From NCBI RefSeq assembly GCF_013623835.1, contig NZ_JABKDE010000002.1, positions 496,001-560,000 of the forward strand: DNA of 64,000 nucleotides. Reading direction: 5' to 3'. Position numbers and translations under genes: made by a program. This document shows positions 24,544 through 32,600 of this stretch, piece by piece. A model generated the notes under the pieces. It made no database searches, was not told where the DNA came from, and was given only the letters and a program-made list of their open reading frames with translations. Origin of the DNA: Brevibacterium oceani. Its GTDB lineage: Bacteria > Actinomycetota > Actinomycetes > Actinomycetales > Brevibacteriaceae. Every line of letters starts with the position of its first letter. The stretch's first letter is position 1.

Positions 24544-26631
24544 TTACTTCACGCCGGCCTTGCTGCCGGACCTGTTGCCGGACTTGGCCGCAGCTTTCGC
24601 CGCTGCCTTGGCGGCCGCCTTCTCGGCCTTGCGCAGGTGCTTCTCATCGACGGGGAAGTCCTCCTGGGCGCGGGCCCGGCGGAAATAGTCCGCGGCCTCG
24701 GCCTGTCGCTGCGCCTCCACACCGGTGGCGATGGTGGCCCGACGGTGCTCGTCGCCGTAGCCGAACGACTCGACGAGATCGAGGGCGTTCGCGGCCAGCT
24801 TCGCGCACAGACGGTTGAGCGTGTCGTTGATCTGACGGGCCCGGAACATCGGCAGACGCCCGTACATGAGATGCCAGCCCAGATGACGCTCGATGAGCGT
24901 GAGACCGTAGGTATCGCGCAGACGGCGGAACACCTTGGCCTGATCGGCGTCGGTCTGCTCCTTCATCTTCTCGTCGAGCGCCTTCCACTTCTCCAGCTCG
25001 ACATAGGCGCGAGCCATCTCGATGAGTTCGTGCTGGGTGGAGTTGAACAGCTCACCGGCAGCGGCCTGAGACATCTTCATCGCCGGACGCAGGTTCTGCG
25101 CTACCGAGGCGACCATGGACTCGACGCGGTTCTCCAGCAGGGTCCGCTGCAGACGACCCGAACGGATCCGCTTCTCGCTGAGGTTGCCGCTGAAGACATC
25201 GGAGATCGCCGTGCCGGCATTGGCCAGTCCGGTCCGGTAGAGGCTGTGCTCAGCCGCTCGGGTGCCGATGAAGCGGGCGACACCGCCGATGTCGAGGTTG
25301 GAGAACTCCTTCGCGTAGTCGCCGAGCAGGCGCTTGGCAGCCAGCTGGAGGAGCACCGTGTTGTCGCCCTCGAACGTGGCGTAGACATCCATGTCGGCGC
25401 GCAGACCGACGAGTCGGTTCTCGGCCATGAAGCCGGCACCGCCGCAGGCCTCGCGGCATTCCTGGATGACGTCGAGTGCCATCCAGGTCGTATCCGCCTT
25501 GAACGCCGCCGCGCGGGTCTCGAGCACGGCCCGGTTCTCCTCGGAGTCATCGGCACCGGAGAAGACCTCTTCGAACGAGGCGAGCAGCTTGTCGTGAGCG
25601 AAGTTCGAGGCGTAGACCGCGGCGAGAGCGGGCATGAGGCGACGCTGGTGCTGCTGGTAGCTGAGCAGAGTGGTCTCTTCGATCTCGTCGACGGAGTTGA
25701 ACTGCTTGCGCTCGAGTCCGTAGCGCACGGCGATGTCGAGAGCGATCTTCGACGCCACGATCGCGGCACCGTCGAGCGAGACACGACCCTGGACCAGGGT
25801 GCCGAGCATGGTGAAGAAGCGGCGCCCCGGTGAGTCGATGGGGGAGGAGTAGGTGCCGTCGGCGCTGACATCCCCGTACCGGTTGAGCAGATTGGTCCGT
25901 GGGATGCGCACTTCGGTGAAGGCGATGCGTCCGTTGTCGACGCCCTTGAGGCCGCCCTTGTAGCCGTCGTCCTCGATCGAGATTCCCGGCATCGGGTCTC
26001 CGGACTCATCACGGACGGGAACGAAGAAGGCATGCACCCCGTGGTTGACCCCGGCGGTGACGAGCTGTGCGAAGACGACGGCCGCGCGGGCGTCCCGAGC
26101 GGCGTTGCCGATGTATTCCTTGGTTGCGGCACGGAAAGGAGTGGTGACGACGAACTCTTCCGCGTCGACATCGTAGGTCGCCGTCGTCGCCACGGAGGCG
26201 ACATCCGAACCGTGTCCGATCTCCGTCATCGCGAACGAGCCCAGCAGCTTGCCGGTCTGAACATCGATCAGCCACTTCTTGTGCTGTTCGGCATCGCCGA
26301 GGTGGAGGATCGCTCCGCCGAAGAGGCCGAACTGGACTCCGGCCTTGATCTGCAGGCTGGGAGCGGCGGTGACCGTCTCCTCGAAGCCCGCCACGTTGGT
26401 GGCGTGCTGGTTCTTCCCACCCAGCTCGGGCGGAAGGCTGACGAGCGGCAGACCGGAGTCGGCCATGAGACCGACGCCGACGAGGGTCTTTGCTCGAGTG
26501 GTCTCGAGATCATCGGCAGGATCCTCGTGGCTCCGGGGGTCCAGGGCCAGTTCGCGGCCCCGACGTCGGCCTTCGGCCCAGCGGCCGTCGAGCACATCGT
26601 TGATGGCCTGAGGGTTGAGAGACAGCTTCAT
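24544..26631 (-). CDS. Acyl-CoA dehydrogenase/oxidase family protein (FadE5-like)
   Basis: 695-residue FAD-dependent acyl-CoA dehydrogenase. It contains the flavin/substrate loop AMTEIGHGSDVAS, the FAD-binding YQQHQRRLMPAL and the catalytic-base region QECREACGGAGFMAENRL. It is longer than typical FadE5 (about 610 residues) because of a lysine/alanine-rich tail (KAAAKAAAK) of about 30 residues. The ATG at 26631 has TAGGAGTAGAACG before it; the frame also opens at 26667 inside tetR. Opposite to fadA2-fabG4-htdX it repeats the mycobacterial fadE5 locus order. Overlaps the tetR stop by 4 bp. Confidence 0.88.
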   Translation of the reverse strand: MKLSLNPQAINDVLDGRWAEGRRRGRELALDPRSHEDPADDLETTRAKTLVGVGLMADSGLPLVSLPPELGGKNQHATNVAGFEETVTAAPSLQIKAGVQFGLFGGAILHLGDAEQHKKWLIDVQTGKLLGSFAMTEIGHGSDVASVATTATYDVDAEEFVVTTPFRAATKEYIGNAARDARAAVVFAQLVTAGVNHGVHAFFVPVRDESGDPMPGISIEDDGYKGGLKGVDNGRIAFTEVRIPRTNLLNRYGDVSADGTYSSPIDSPGRRFFTMLGTLVQGRVSLDGAAIVASKIALDIAVRYGLERKQFNSVDEIEETTLLSYQQHQRRLMPALAAVYASNFAHDKLLASFEEVFSGADDSEENRAVLETRAAAFKADTTWMALDVIQECREACGGAGFMAENRLVGLRADMDVYATFEGDNTVLLQLAAKRLLGDYAKEFSNLDIGGVARFIGTRAAEHSLYRTGLANAGTAISDVFSGNLSEKRIRSGRLQRTLLENRVESMVASVAQNLRPAMKMSQAAAGELFNSTQHELIEMARAYVELEKWKALDEKMKEQTDADQAKVFRRLRDTYGLTLIERHLGWHLMYGRLPMFRARQINDTLNRLCAKLAANALDLVESFGYGDEHRRATIATGVEAQRQAEAADYFRRARAQEDFPVDEKHLRKAEKAAAKAAAKAAAKSGNRSGSKAGVK

Positions 26632-27278
26632 CGTTCTACTCCTAGATTGGCGGGCAATGATGCCCACAGCCAGTTGCTGATGTCAGTGGCGAACTCCTCG
26701 GCACGGCTGGGGTTCGAGAGCCAGGCCTCGGTCGCGGCGCGGACGAAGCCGATGGCTCCGGCCGACCACAGACGGTCCCGATCGTCGGCGAGGTCCAGGC
26801 GGTCGGCCAGGAGCTCTGCGATCGAGTTGAAGAAACCGCCGGTCTGTTGGGGCGCGAATCGGTTCACAGCCGTGTCGCAGAACCGGTAGACGTGCGGCGA
26901 CGTTGCGGCCAGGGTGACGAAGGCTCGGACCATCGATGTCAGCGATTCCCGTGCTCTGGCCGTTCCCCCGTCGACGGCTGCCGCCTGCTGCCTGATGCCT
27001 GCTGTGCACATCTTCGCCGCTGCCGAGGTGGCCTCGTCGAGTGAGCGGACGATGACGCCCATGGCCCATTCGCCCATGGCCGCCTGCAGTCCCGCACGGT
27101 CGGTGAAATAGCGGTAGAGCACGGACTTCGAGGTTCCCGACAGCTCCGAGATCTGGTCCATCGACAGGTCGTCTCCGTGTTCGGCGACGACATGGCGGAC
27201 CGTGCGCAGCAGTTCGCGACGACGCTCATCACGGTGCTTCTGCCACCGAGTCGAGCGTCCGTCTGTGAGCGATTTCAT
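26628..27278 (-). CDS. TetR family transcriptional regulator
   Basis: 216-residue regulator. The N-terminal helix-turn-helix is clear (MDQISELSGTSKSVLYRYFTDRAGLQ, first residues about 40). The C-terminal ligand domain ends with a typical LDLADDRDRLWSAGAIGFVRAATEAWL helix. It is first in the unit with fadE5 and diverges from fadA2. A 25-bp palindrome starting 3 nt before its ATG is the likely operator, so it probably represses both transcripts and senses a fatty acyl-CoA; the ligand is inference. Confidence 0.9.
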   Translation of the reverse strand: MKSLTDGRSTRWQKHRDERRRELLRTVRHVVAEHGDDLSMDQISELSGTSKSVLYRYFTDRAGLQAAMGEWAMGVIVRSLDEATSAAAKMCTAGIRQQAAAVDGGTARARESLTSMVRAFVTLAATSPHVYRFCDTAVNRFAPQQTGGFFNSIAELLADRLDLADDRDRLWSAGAIGFVRAATEAWLSNPSRAEEFATDISNWLWASLPANLGVER

Positions 27279-27281
27279 AAG

Positions 27282-27306
27282 ACCGACAGTATCAGGTACT
27301 GTCGGT
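27282..27306. promoter_or_regulatory. TetR operator between tetR-fadE5 and fadA2-fabG4-htdX
   Basis: Perfect inverted repeat: ACCGACAGTA (27282-27291), 5-bp spacer, TACTGTCGGT (27297-27306). It lies 3 bp from the tetR start and 30 bp from the fadA2 start, where it can cover both divergent promoters. Confidence 0.85.
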
Positions 27307-27336
27307 AACAGTTAAATCCAACTCTCGGAGGTGCAC

Positions 27337-28626
27337 ATGTCCGCTCCCAGTCAACGAGCCGTCATCCTCGGCGGCAACCGCATTCCGTTTGCGCGCTCGA
27401 ACAAGCAGTACTCGAAGGCGACGAATCTCGATATGCTCACCTCGGCCATCGACGGGCTCACCGCTCGCTTCGGGCTGGCCGGGGAGCGCATCGGCGAAGT
27501 CTCCGGAGGTGCGGTCCTCAAGCACTCGAAGGACTTCAACCTCACCCGTGAAGCCGTGCTCGGCTCCGCGCTGGCCCCGACGACTCCGGCCTTCGACCTC
27601 GGCCAGGCCTGTGCCACCGGACTCGAGGCGGTCGTGAGCTTGAACAACAAGATCAACGCCGGTCAGATCGAATCCGGCATCGCTTCGGGCGTCGACTCGA
27701 CCTCCGATGCTCCCATCGTCATCGACGATTCGATGCGCGAGATCCTCCTCGAGCTCAACCGTGCGAAGACGATGGTCCAGCGGGCGAAGATCGCCGCGCA
27801 GATCCGGCCTGCCTATCTCGCCCCGCAGGCACCGAGCACGGGGGAGCCGCGCACCGGCCTGAGCATGGGCGAGCACCAAGCGATCACCACCGCCGAATGG
27901 GGAATCACTCGGCGGGCACAGGACGAACTCGCCGTGGCCAGCCATCAGAACCTCGCGGCGGCCTGGGACTCCGGGTTCTTCGACGATCTCACCACGTCCT
28001 ACCTCGGCGTCAGCCGGGACACGAACCTGCGTGGCGACTCGAACATGGAGTCCATGGCCAAGCTCTCACCGGTGTTCGGCAAGCGACTGGCCGCCGAAGC
28101 GACCATGACCGCCGGCAACTCGACACCGCTGACCGACGGTGCCTCCTCGGTGCTGCTCGGCAGTGAGGACTGGGCGGCCGAACACGGGTTCACGCCGTTG
28201 GCCCGCCTCGTCGATGCCGAAGCTGCCGCCGTGGACTTCGTCGACGGAGCTGAGGGCCTGCTCATGGCTCCTGCCTACGCTGTGCCGCGTCTGCTCGCCC
28301 GCAACGGCCTGACCTTCGATGACTTCGATGTCTTCGAAATCCATGAGGCCTTCGCATCCACCGTGCTCTCGCACCTGGCGGCATGGGAGTCCGAAGAGTT
28401 CTGCCGCGAGAAGGCCGGACTCGATCAGGCCCTGGGCAGCATCGACCGCGACAAGCTCAACCCGCTGGGCTCGAGCCTCGCCGCCGGCCACCCCTTCGCA
28501 GCCACCGGTGGACGCATCATCGCCACCACCGCCAAATACCTCAAGACAACCGGCAAGAAGAGGTCGCTGGTCTCGATCTGCGCAGCAGGCGGCCAGGGAC
28601 TCACCGCGATCGTGGAGGCAGCATGA
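27337..28626 (+). CDS. Acetyl-CoA C-acyltransferase (thiolase, FadA2-like)
   Basis: 429-residue thiolase cleaving 3-ketoacyl-CoA in beta-oxidation. Active-site cysteine is in LGQACATGLEAV, the histidine in GHPFAATGGR and the second cysteine in SICAAGGQGL; the NEAF-equivalent reads IHEAFAS. ATG 27337 follows GGAGGT by 4 nt; the GTG at 27331 lies within that site. It overlaps fabG4 by 4 bp and forms the fadA2-fabG4-htdX operon, probably under the TetR palindrome just upstream. Confidence 0.92.
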   Translation: MSAPSQRAVILGGNRIPFARSNKQYSKATNLDMLTSAIDGLTARFGLAGERIGEVSGGAVLKHSKDFNLTREAVLGSALAPTTPAFDLGQACATGLEAVVSLNNKINAGQIESGIASGVDSTSDAPIVIDDSMREILLELNRAKTMVQRAKIAAQIRPAYLAPQAPSTGEPRTGLSMGEHQAITTAEWGITRRAQDELAVASHQNLAAAWDSGFFDDLTTSYLGVSRDTNLRGDSNMESMAKLSPVFGKRLAAEATMTAGNSTPLTDGASSVLLGSEDWAAEHGFTPLARLVDAEAAAVDFVDGAEGLLMAPAYAVPRLLARNGLTFDDFDVFEIHEAFASTVLSHLAAWESEEFCREKAGLDQALGSIDRDKLNPLGSSLAAGHPFAATGGRIIATTAKYLKTTGKKRSLVSICAAGGQGLTAIVEAA

Positions 28627-29975
28627 AAGACACCTATCTCTCCCTCGTCAACGGACCGCTGAAGCAGGTGGCGAAGACCCTCGGACTGCCGCAGCCGGTC
28701 GAACTCAACCGCTTCGGCTCCACACCGGCCAGCTACACGAACAGGCCGGTCCTCGTCCTCGGCTCCGGCCCCGGCGCTCAGAACCTCGCCGACCTGCTGC
28801 TGGAGAACGGGCTCGAGGTGCGACGCAACGCCCAATCCGGTGAGAAGCTGCGGGCGATCATCGCCGTCCTCGACGATGCGAAGTCCCCGGCCGACCTCTC
28901 ACCCATCGTCCTCGAGGCCGGTGCGGCGCTGCGCTCACTGGCACCCTGCGGTCGCGTGATCACCGTCTCCACCGCACCGGATGCGAAGAACCAGACCCCC
29001 GAGCTCGCCGCCGCCGTGCAGGGAATCACGGGCTTCACCCGTTCGGTCGCCCACGAGATGCGTGCCGGCGCCACTGCCAACGGCATCCTGCTGGACGGCG
29101 CCGACCTCACCGCGCCCTCGGTGGCGGCCGCGCTGTGGTTCCTTCTGTCGGGCAAGTCGGCATATGTGTCCGGCCAGTTCCTCACCGTCTCCTCCGACGC
29201 GGGAGAGCGGCTCGGCCTCGACGCCTTCATGTCCACCGGTGCGAACGGTCCCCTGGCCGGCCGACGCGCCGTGGTCACGGGTGCCGCGCGCGGAATCGGC
29301 GCGGCGATCGCCCGCAACCTCGCCCGCGACGGCGCCTACGTCATCGGCGTCGACATGCCCCAGGCCGGTCAGGCTCTGGCGCAGGTGACGAATGAGATCG
29401 GCGGCAAGTCCGTCCAACTCGACATCACCGCCGCCGATGCCGCCGAGAAGATCGCCGAGGCGGTCGGGGGACCCGTCGACATCCTCGTCCACAACGCCGG
29501 CATCACCCGCGACAAGATGCTCGCGAACATGGACGCCGGGCGCTGGGACTCGGTCATCGCAGTCAACATCGCCGCGCAGACGATGATCAACGCCCACCTG
29601 GCGGAGAAGGGCCTCTTCGCCGACGGCGCTCAGGTCGTGTCGCTGGCCTCGACCTCGGGCATCGCCGGCAACCGCGGACAGACGAACTACGCGACCTCCA
29701 AGGCCGGCGTCATCGGACTCACGGCCGCCTCGGCGGAGGAATTCGCCGGACGTCACGGATCGATCAACGCCGTGGCACCCGGATTCATCGAAACCGACAT
29801 GACCGCGAAGATGCCGACGCTGACCCGCCAGGTCGCACGTCGGCTCTCGAGCCTGCAGCAGGGCGGTCAGCCCGTCGACGTGGCCGAGGCCATCGGGTTC
29901 CTCGCCTCGAGCGGAGCCCGCGGCATCAACGGTGAGACCCTGCGCGTGTGCGGGCAGAACATGGTGGGTGCCTGA
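28623..29975 (+). CDS. Long-form 3-oxoacyl reductase (FabG4-like)
   Basis: 450-residue high-molecular-weight FabG. An N-terminal flavodoxin-like/Rossmann domain (about residues 1-205, PVLVLGSGPGAQNL) precedes a standard SDR domain (about 210-450) with VTGAARGIG, NAGITRDKMLANM and catalytic YATSKAG. Mycobacterial FabG4 of this architecture reduces ketoacyl-CoA with NADH. ATGA overlap with the thiolase stop and 1-bp overlap with htdX show a tightly coupled operon. Confidence 0.9.
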   Translation: MKDTYLSLVNGPLKQVAKTLGLPQPVELNRFGSTPASYTNRPVLVLGSGPGAQNLADLLLENGLEVRRNAQSGEKLRAIIAVLDDAKSPADLSPIVLEAGAALRSLAPCGRVITVSTAPDAKNQTPELAAAVQGITGFTRSVAHEMRAGATANGILLDGADLTAPSVAAALWFLLSGKSAYVSGQFLTVSSDAGERLGLDAFMSTGANGPLAGRRAVVTGAARGIGAAIARNLARDGAYVIGVDMPQAGQALAQVTNEIGGKSVQLDITAADAAEKIAEAVGGPVDILVHNAGITRDKMLANMDAGRWDSVIAVNIAAQTMINAHLAEKGLFADGAQVVSLASTSGIAGNRGQTNYATSKAGVIGLTAASAEEFAGRHGSINAVAPGFIETDMTAKMPTLTRQVARRLSSLQQGGQPVDVAEAIGFLASSGARGINGETLRVCGQNMVGA

Positions 29976-30826
29976 TGGCCGAATCGATGTTCCCGGTCTA
30001 CGGTCGTGCCCTGCTCAAAACCCTGCCCATCGGTGCGCGGACGAGCCCCGAGCTGCCGGAGCGGTCCATCGACCGCAGCGTTCCGCTCGAACCTGTCGCC
30101 TATGCCGGATTCGCCCATGTGATCCGGCAGACCCTCGGTGACACCGTCCATCCCGGATACCTGCACATCCTCGCGTTCCCGCTGAGCATGCAGCTGCTCG
30201 CCGATCCCGAGGTGCCGCTGCCGATGCTGGGTATGGTCCACATCCACAACCGGGTCGACATGCTCGCTCCGGTGCACCTCGGCGACGTCGTGGACTACCA
30301 CCTCGAACTCGCCGGTCCCTTCGAACACACGAAGGGCACGACGATCGAGGTCCGCGTCGACGCGAAGGTCGACGGCCGCCCGGTGATGAGCGAGGTCTCC
30401 ACGTACCTGGCCAAGGGCAGGAAGCTGCCCGGCGCGGAGTCGAAGGCGCAGGTCCCTCATGCGCAGTTCGATGCTCCGCAGCAGACTGCTCTGTGGCGCC
30501 TCGATCCGATCATCGGGCAGCGGTATGCGCAGGTCTCCGGGGACTACAATCCGATCCATCTCAACGGCCTCGCAGCCAAGGGATTCGGCTTCCCGAGGCA
30601 GATCGCCCACGGCATGTACACCGCCTCCCGCGCGCTGTCGGCGATGGATCCCCGCCTGGATGCCTACCGCTGGGATGTGTCGTTCGCGAAGCCGATCCTG
30701 CTGCCGGGCACGGTCGGATACGCTTTGACCGAGGGGCAGCGCCACGAGGCATCTCGGTCGGCGGTCTTCGACCTCAAGTCGGGGAAGCCGCACGTGCTCT
30801 CGCAGGTCGCGTACCTGGAGAAATAG
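29975..30826 (+). CDS. MaoC-like 3-hydroxyacyl dehydratase (HtdX-like)
   Basis: 283-residue double-hotdog dehydratase. The hydratase-2 motif is in the C-terminal half: YAQVSGDYNPIHLNGLAAKGFGFPRQIAHGM, with the conserved Asp and His. The N-terminal hotdog has the looser HPGYLHILAFPLSMQL region. Start at ATG 29975 shares one base with the fabG4 stop. The set thiolase, ketoacyl reductase and dehydratase, with FadE5 divergent, supplies all steps of a beta-oxidation spiral, or its reverse. Confidence 0.9.
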   Translation: MAESMFPVYGRALLKTLPIGARTSPELPERSIDRSVPLEPVAYAGFAHVIRQTLGDTVHPGYLHILAFPLSMQLLADPEVPLPMLGMVHIHNRVDMLAPVHLGDVVDYHLELAGPFEHTKGTTIEVRVDAKVDGRPVMSEVSTYLAKGRKLPGAESKAQVPHAQFDAPQQTALWRLDPIIGQRYAQVSGDYNPIHLNGLAAKGFGFPRQIAHGMYTASRALSAMDPRLDAYRWDVSFAKPILLPGTVGYALTEGQRHEASRSAVFDLKSGKPHVLSQVAYLEK

Positions 30827-30865
30827 TCTTGTCAGTGCAGTGCGTCACAATTGCCGATTTCGATT

Positions 30866-30893
30866 TTGCGCGACGGGAACTCGCATGTAGAGT
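30866..30893 (+). promoter_or_regulatory. Promoter of tRNA-Leu
   Basis: TTGCGC at 30866-30871, 16-bp spacer, TAGAGT at 30888-30893. Transcription would begin near 30900, a few nucleotides before the mature tRNA. Confidence 0.6.
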
Positions 30894-30907
30894 TATCTCT
30901 GTTGCCA

Positions 30908-30995
30908 GCGCGGGTGGCGGAATTGGTAGACGCGCTAGCTTGAGGTGCTAGTGCCCAACTTATCGGGCGTGGGGGTTCAAGTCCCCCTCCGCGCA
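30908..30995 (+). tRNA. tRNA-Leu (anticodon GAG)
   Basis: Acceptor stem GCGCGGG (30908-30914) pairs with TCCGCGC (30988-30994), discriminator A at 30995. Anticodon stem CTAGC/GCTAG (30935-30939 and 30947-30951) holds loop TTGAGGT with anticodon GAG at 30942-30944, reading CUC and CUU. There is a long type II variable arm, and the T arm GGGGG-TTCAAGT-CCCCC is perfect. CCA is not encoded. Confidence 0.97.
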
Positions 30996-31002
30996 CAACG
31001 AG

Positions 31003-31034
31003 GATGGCCTCCGGATCTCGATCCGGGGGCCATC
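31003..31034 (+). terminator. tRNA-Leu terminator
   Basis: Stem with arms 31003-31016 and 31021-31034, one G-U pair and a CTCG loop, followed by TTCCATTCC. It begins 8 nt after the tRNA. Confidence 0.85.
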
Positions 31035-31105
31035 TTCCATTCCCGCCGAGGTTGTCCGAGTGCGGTTCACGTAAGACGCGAACGCGACTGTAGGCCAGAT
31101 GTGCA

Positions 31106-31159
31106 CACGCAGTGCATAAGAACAGTACGTATGCACGTTTGATGTACAGTCACGCAGTG
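31106..31159. repeat. Cluster of small direct and inverted repeats
   Basis: A 9-bp direct repeat CACGCAGTG occurs at 31106-31114 and 31151-31159. Between them GTGCATA (31112-31118) and TATGCAC (31130-31136) form an inverted repeat with an 11-bp spacer. The DNA is notably AT-richer than its surroundings. No gene is seen between 31035 and 31292. Confidence 0.5.
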
Positions 31160-31292
31160 GGATGCTGCTCGGGCCGATGCGGACACTGCCCGCATCGGCG
31201 ACGACTGTGGGATACGGTGGAGGCAAACAGCCGGATCACGGAGCCGGACCACCGCGTCGAGGCATGGTCCGCTCACACCGAAGGGAGCCACC

Positions 31293-32600
31293 GTGGTTGA
31301 TTTCAGCGCCGCCGAAGCCGAGGTCACCGCCCTCTGCCAGCAGCTCATCCGCATCGACACGCAGAACTGGGGCGGCAACAAGGCCAACCCCGAACTGCCG
31401 GCCGCCGAGCTCATCGCCTCCTGGTTCGCCGAGGTGGATCTTCCTTCCGAGATCGTCGAATCCTCGCCCGGTCGAGCCAATATCGTCGCCCGGGTCAAGG
31501 GCAGCGATCCGAACGCCCCGGCACTCGTCGTGCACGGCCACACCGACGTCGTCCCCGCCGCGGCCGAGGACTGGAGCGTCGATCCCTTCGAGGGCGTCAT
31601 CAAGGACGGCCTGCTCTGGGGCCGCGGCGCGGTGGACATGAAGGACATGGACGCGATGATCATCGCCTCGGTGCGGGCAATGCAGCGTCAGGGCCTGCAG
31701 CCTCGGCGCGACCTCATCATCGCCTTCTTCGCCGATGAGGAGGCCGGAGGCAACTACGGCGCCCGGCATATGGTCCGCAATCGCCCCGAACTCTTCTCCG
31801 GCGCCACCGAAGCGATCTCCGAGGTCGGCGGATACTCCGTCGACATCCGCGGCCAACGGGTCTACCTCATCCAGACCGCAGAGAAGGGGCTGGCCTGGCT
31901 CAACCTCATCGCCCACGGCACCGCCGGTCACGGTTCGCAGCGCAACGACGACAACCCGGTCACCCGCTTGGCCTCAGCGATCTCGCGCATCGGCAGCCAT
32001 CCGTGGCCCCAGGACATCCCGCTGGCGACCCGCCAGCTGCTCGAAGGCGTCTCCGAGCTGACCGGCATCGAGTTCCGGTCCGAGACGATCCCGCAGCTGC
32101 TGGCCGAGCTCGGCTCCGTTGAGAAGTTCGTGGCCCCGACCCTGCAGAACACCTCTAATCCGTCGTTCCTCGACGCCGGCTACAAGCACAACGTCATCCC
32201 CGGCACGGCCACCGGCTACGTCGACTGCCGCACCCTGCCGGGCCAGCACGAAGACGTCATGTTGACAATCAAGGAGCTCGCGGGGGAAGGCGTCGACATC
32301 AGCCCAGAGGACGAGGGCGAGGCCCTCGAAGCCCCGTACGACACTCCTCTGGTCGAGCAGATGAAGGCGAGCCTGCTCGCCGACGATCCTTCCGCGAAGG
32401 TGCTTCCCTACACGCTCTCCGGCGGCACGGACAACAAGTCGATGGCTGAGCTCGGCATCACCGGCTACGGCTTCGCACCCCTGCAGCTGACCGGTGATCT
32501 CGACTTCCCCGCCATGTTCCACGGCGTGGACGAACGAGTGCCGATCTCTGCGCTCAAGTTCGGGACGAGGGTCCTCGGGGACTTCCTGCTGAAGGCGTGA
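31293..32600 (+). CDS. M20/M25/M40 family metallopeptidase
   Basis: 435-residue zinc hydrolase of the ArgE/DapE/CPG2 family. Metal and catalytic residues are in VVHGHTDVVP, GRGAVDMKDMDA, FFADEEAGGNYGA and near the C-terminus FHGVDERVP; the dimerisation domain lies about residues 195-325. Actinobacterial members of this length are usually carboxypeptidases or dipeptidases rather than DapE. The GTG start at 31293 has AAGGGAG 5 nt upstream. Its last 47 bp overlap the 3' end of the convergent transporter gene. Confidence 0.87.
   Translation: MVDFSAAEAEVTALCQQLIRIDTQNWGGNKANPELPAAELIASWFAEVDLPSEIVESSPGRANIVARVKGSDPNAPALVVHGHTDVVPAAAEDWSVDPFEGVIKDGLLWGRGAVDMKDMDAMIIASVRAMQRQGLQPRRDLIIAFFADEEAGGNYGARHMVRNRPELFSGATEAISEVGGYSVDIRGQRVYLIQTAEKGLAWLNLIAHGTAGHGSQRNDDNPVTRLASAISRIGSHPWPQDIPLATRQLLEGVSELTGIEFRSETIPQLLAELGSVEKFVAPTLQNTSNPSFLDAGYKHNVIPGTATGYVDCRTLPGQHEDVMLTIKELAGEGVDISPEDEGEALEAPYDTPLVEQMKASLLADDPSAKVLPYTLSGGTDNKSMAELGITGYGFAPLQLTGDLDFPAMFHGVDERVPISALKFGTRVLGDFLLKA

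Noticed and set aside
30908-31292. Integrated element at tRNA-Leu
   Set aside because: No duplicated tRNA 3' end, integrase or foreign gene block follows; the next genes are ordinary chromosomal ones.
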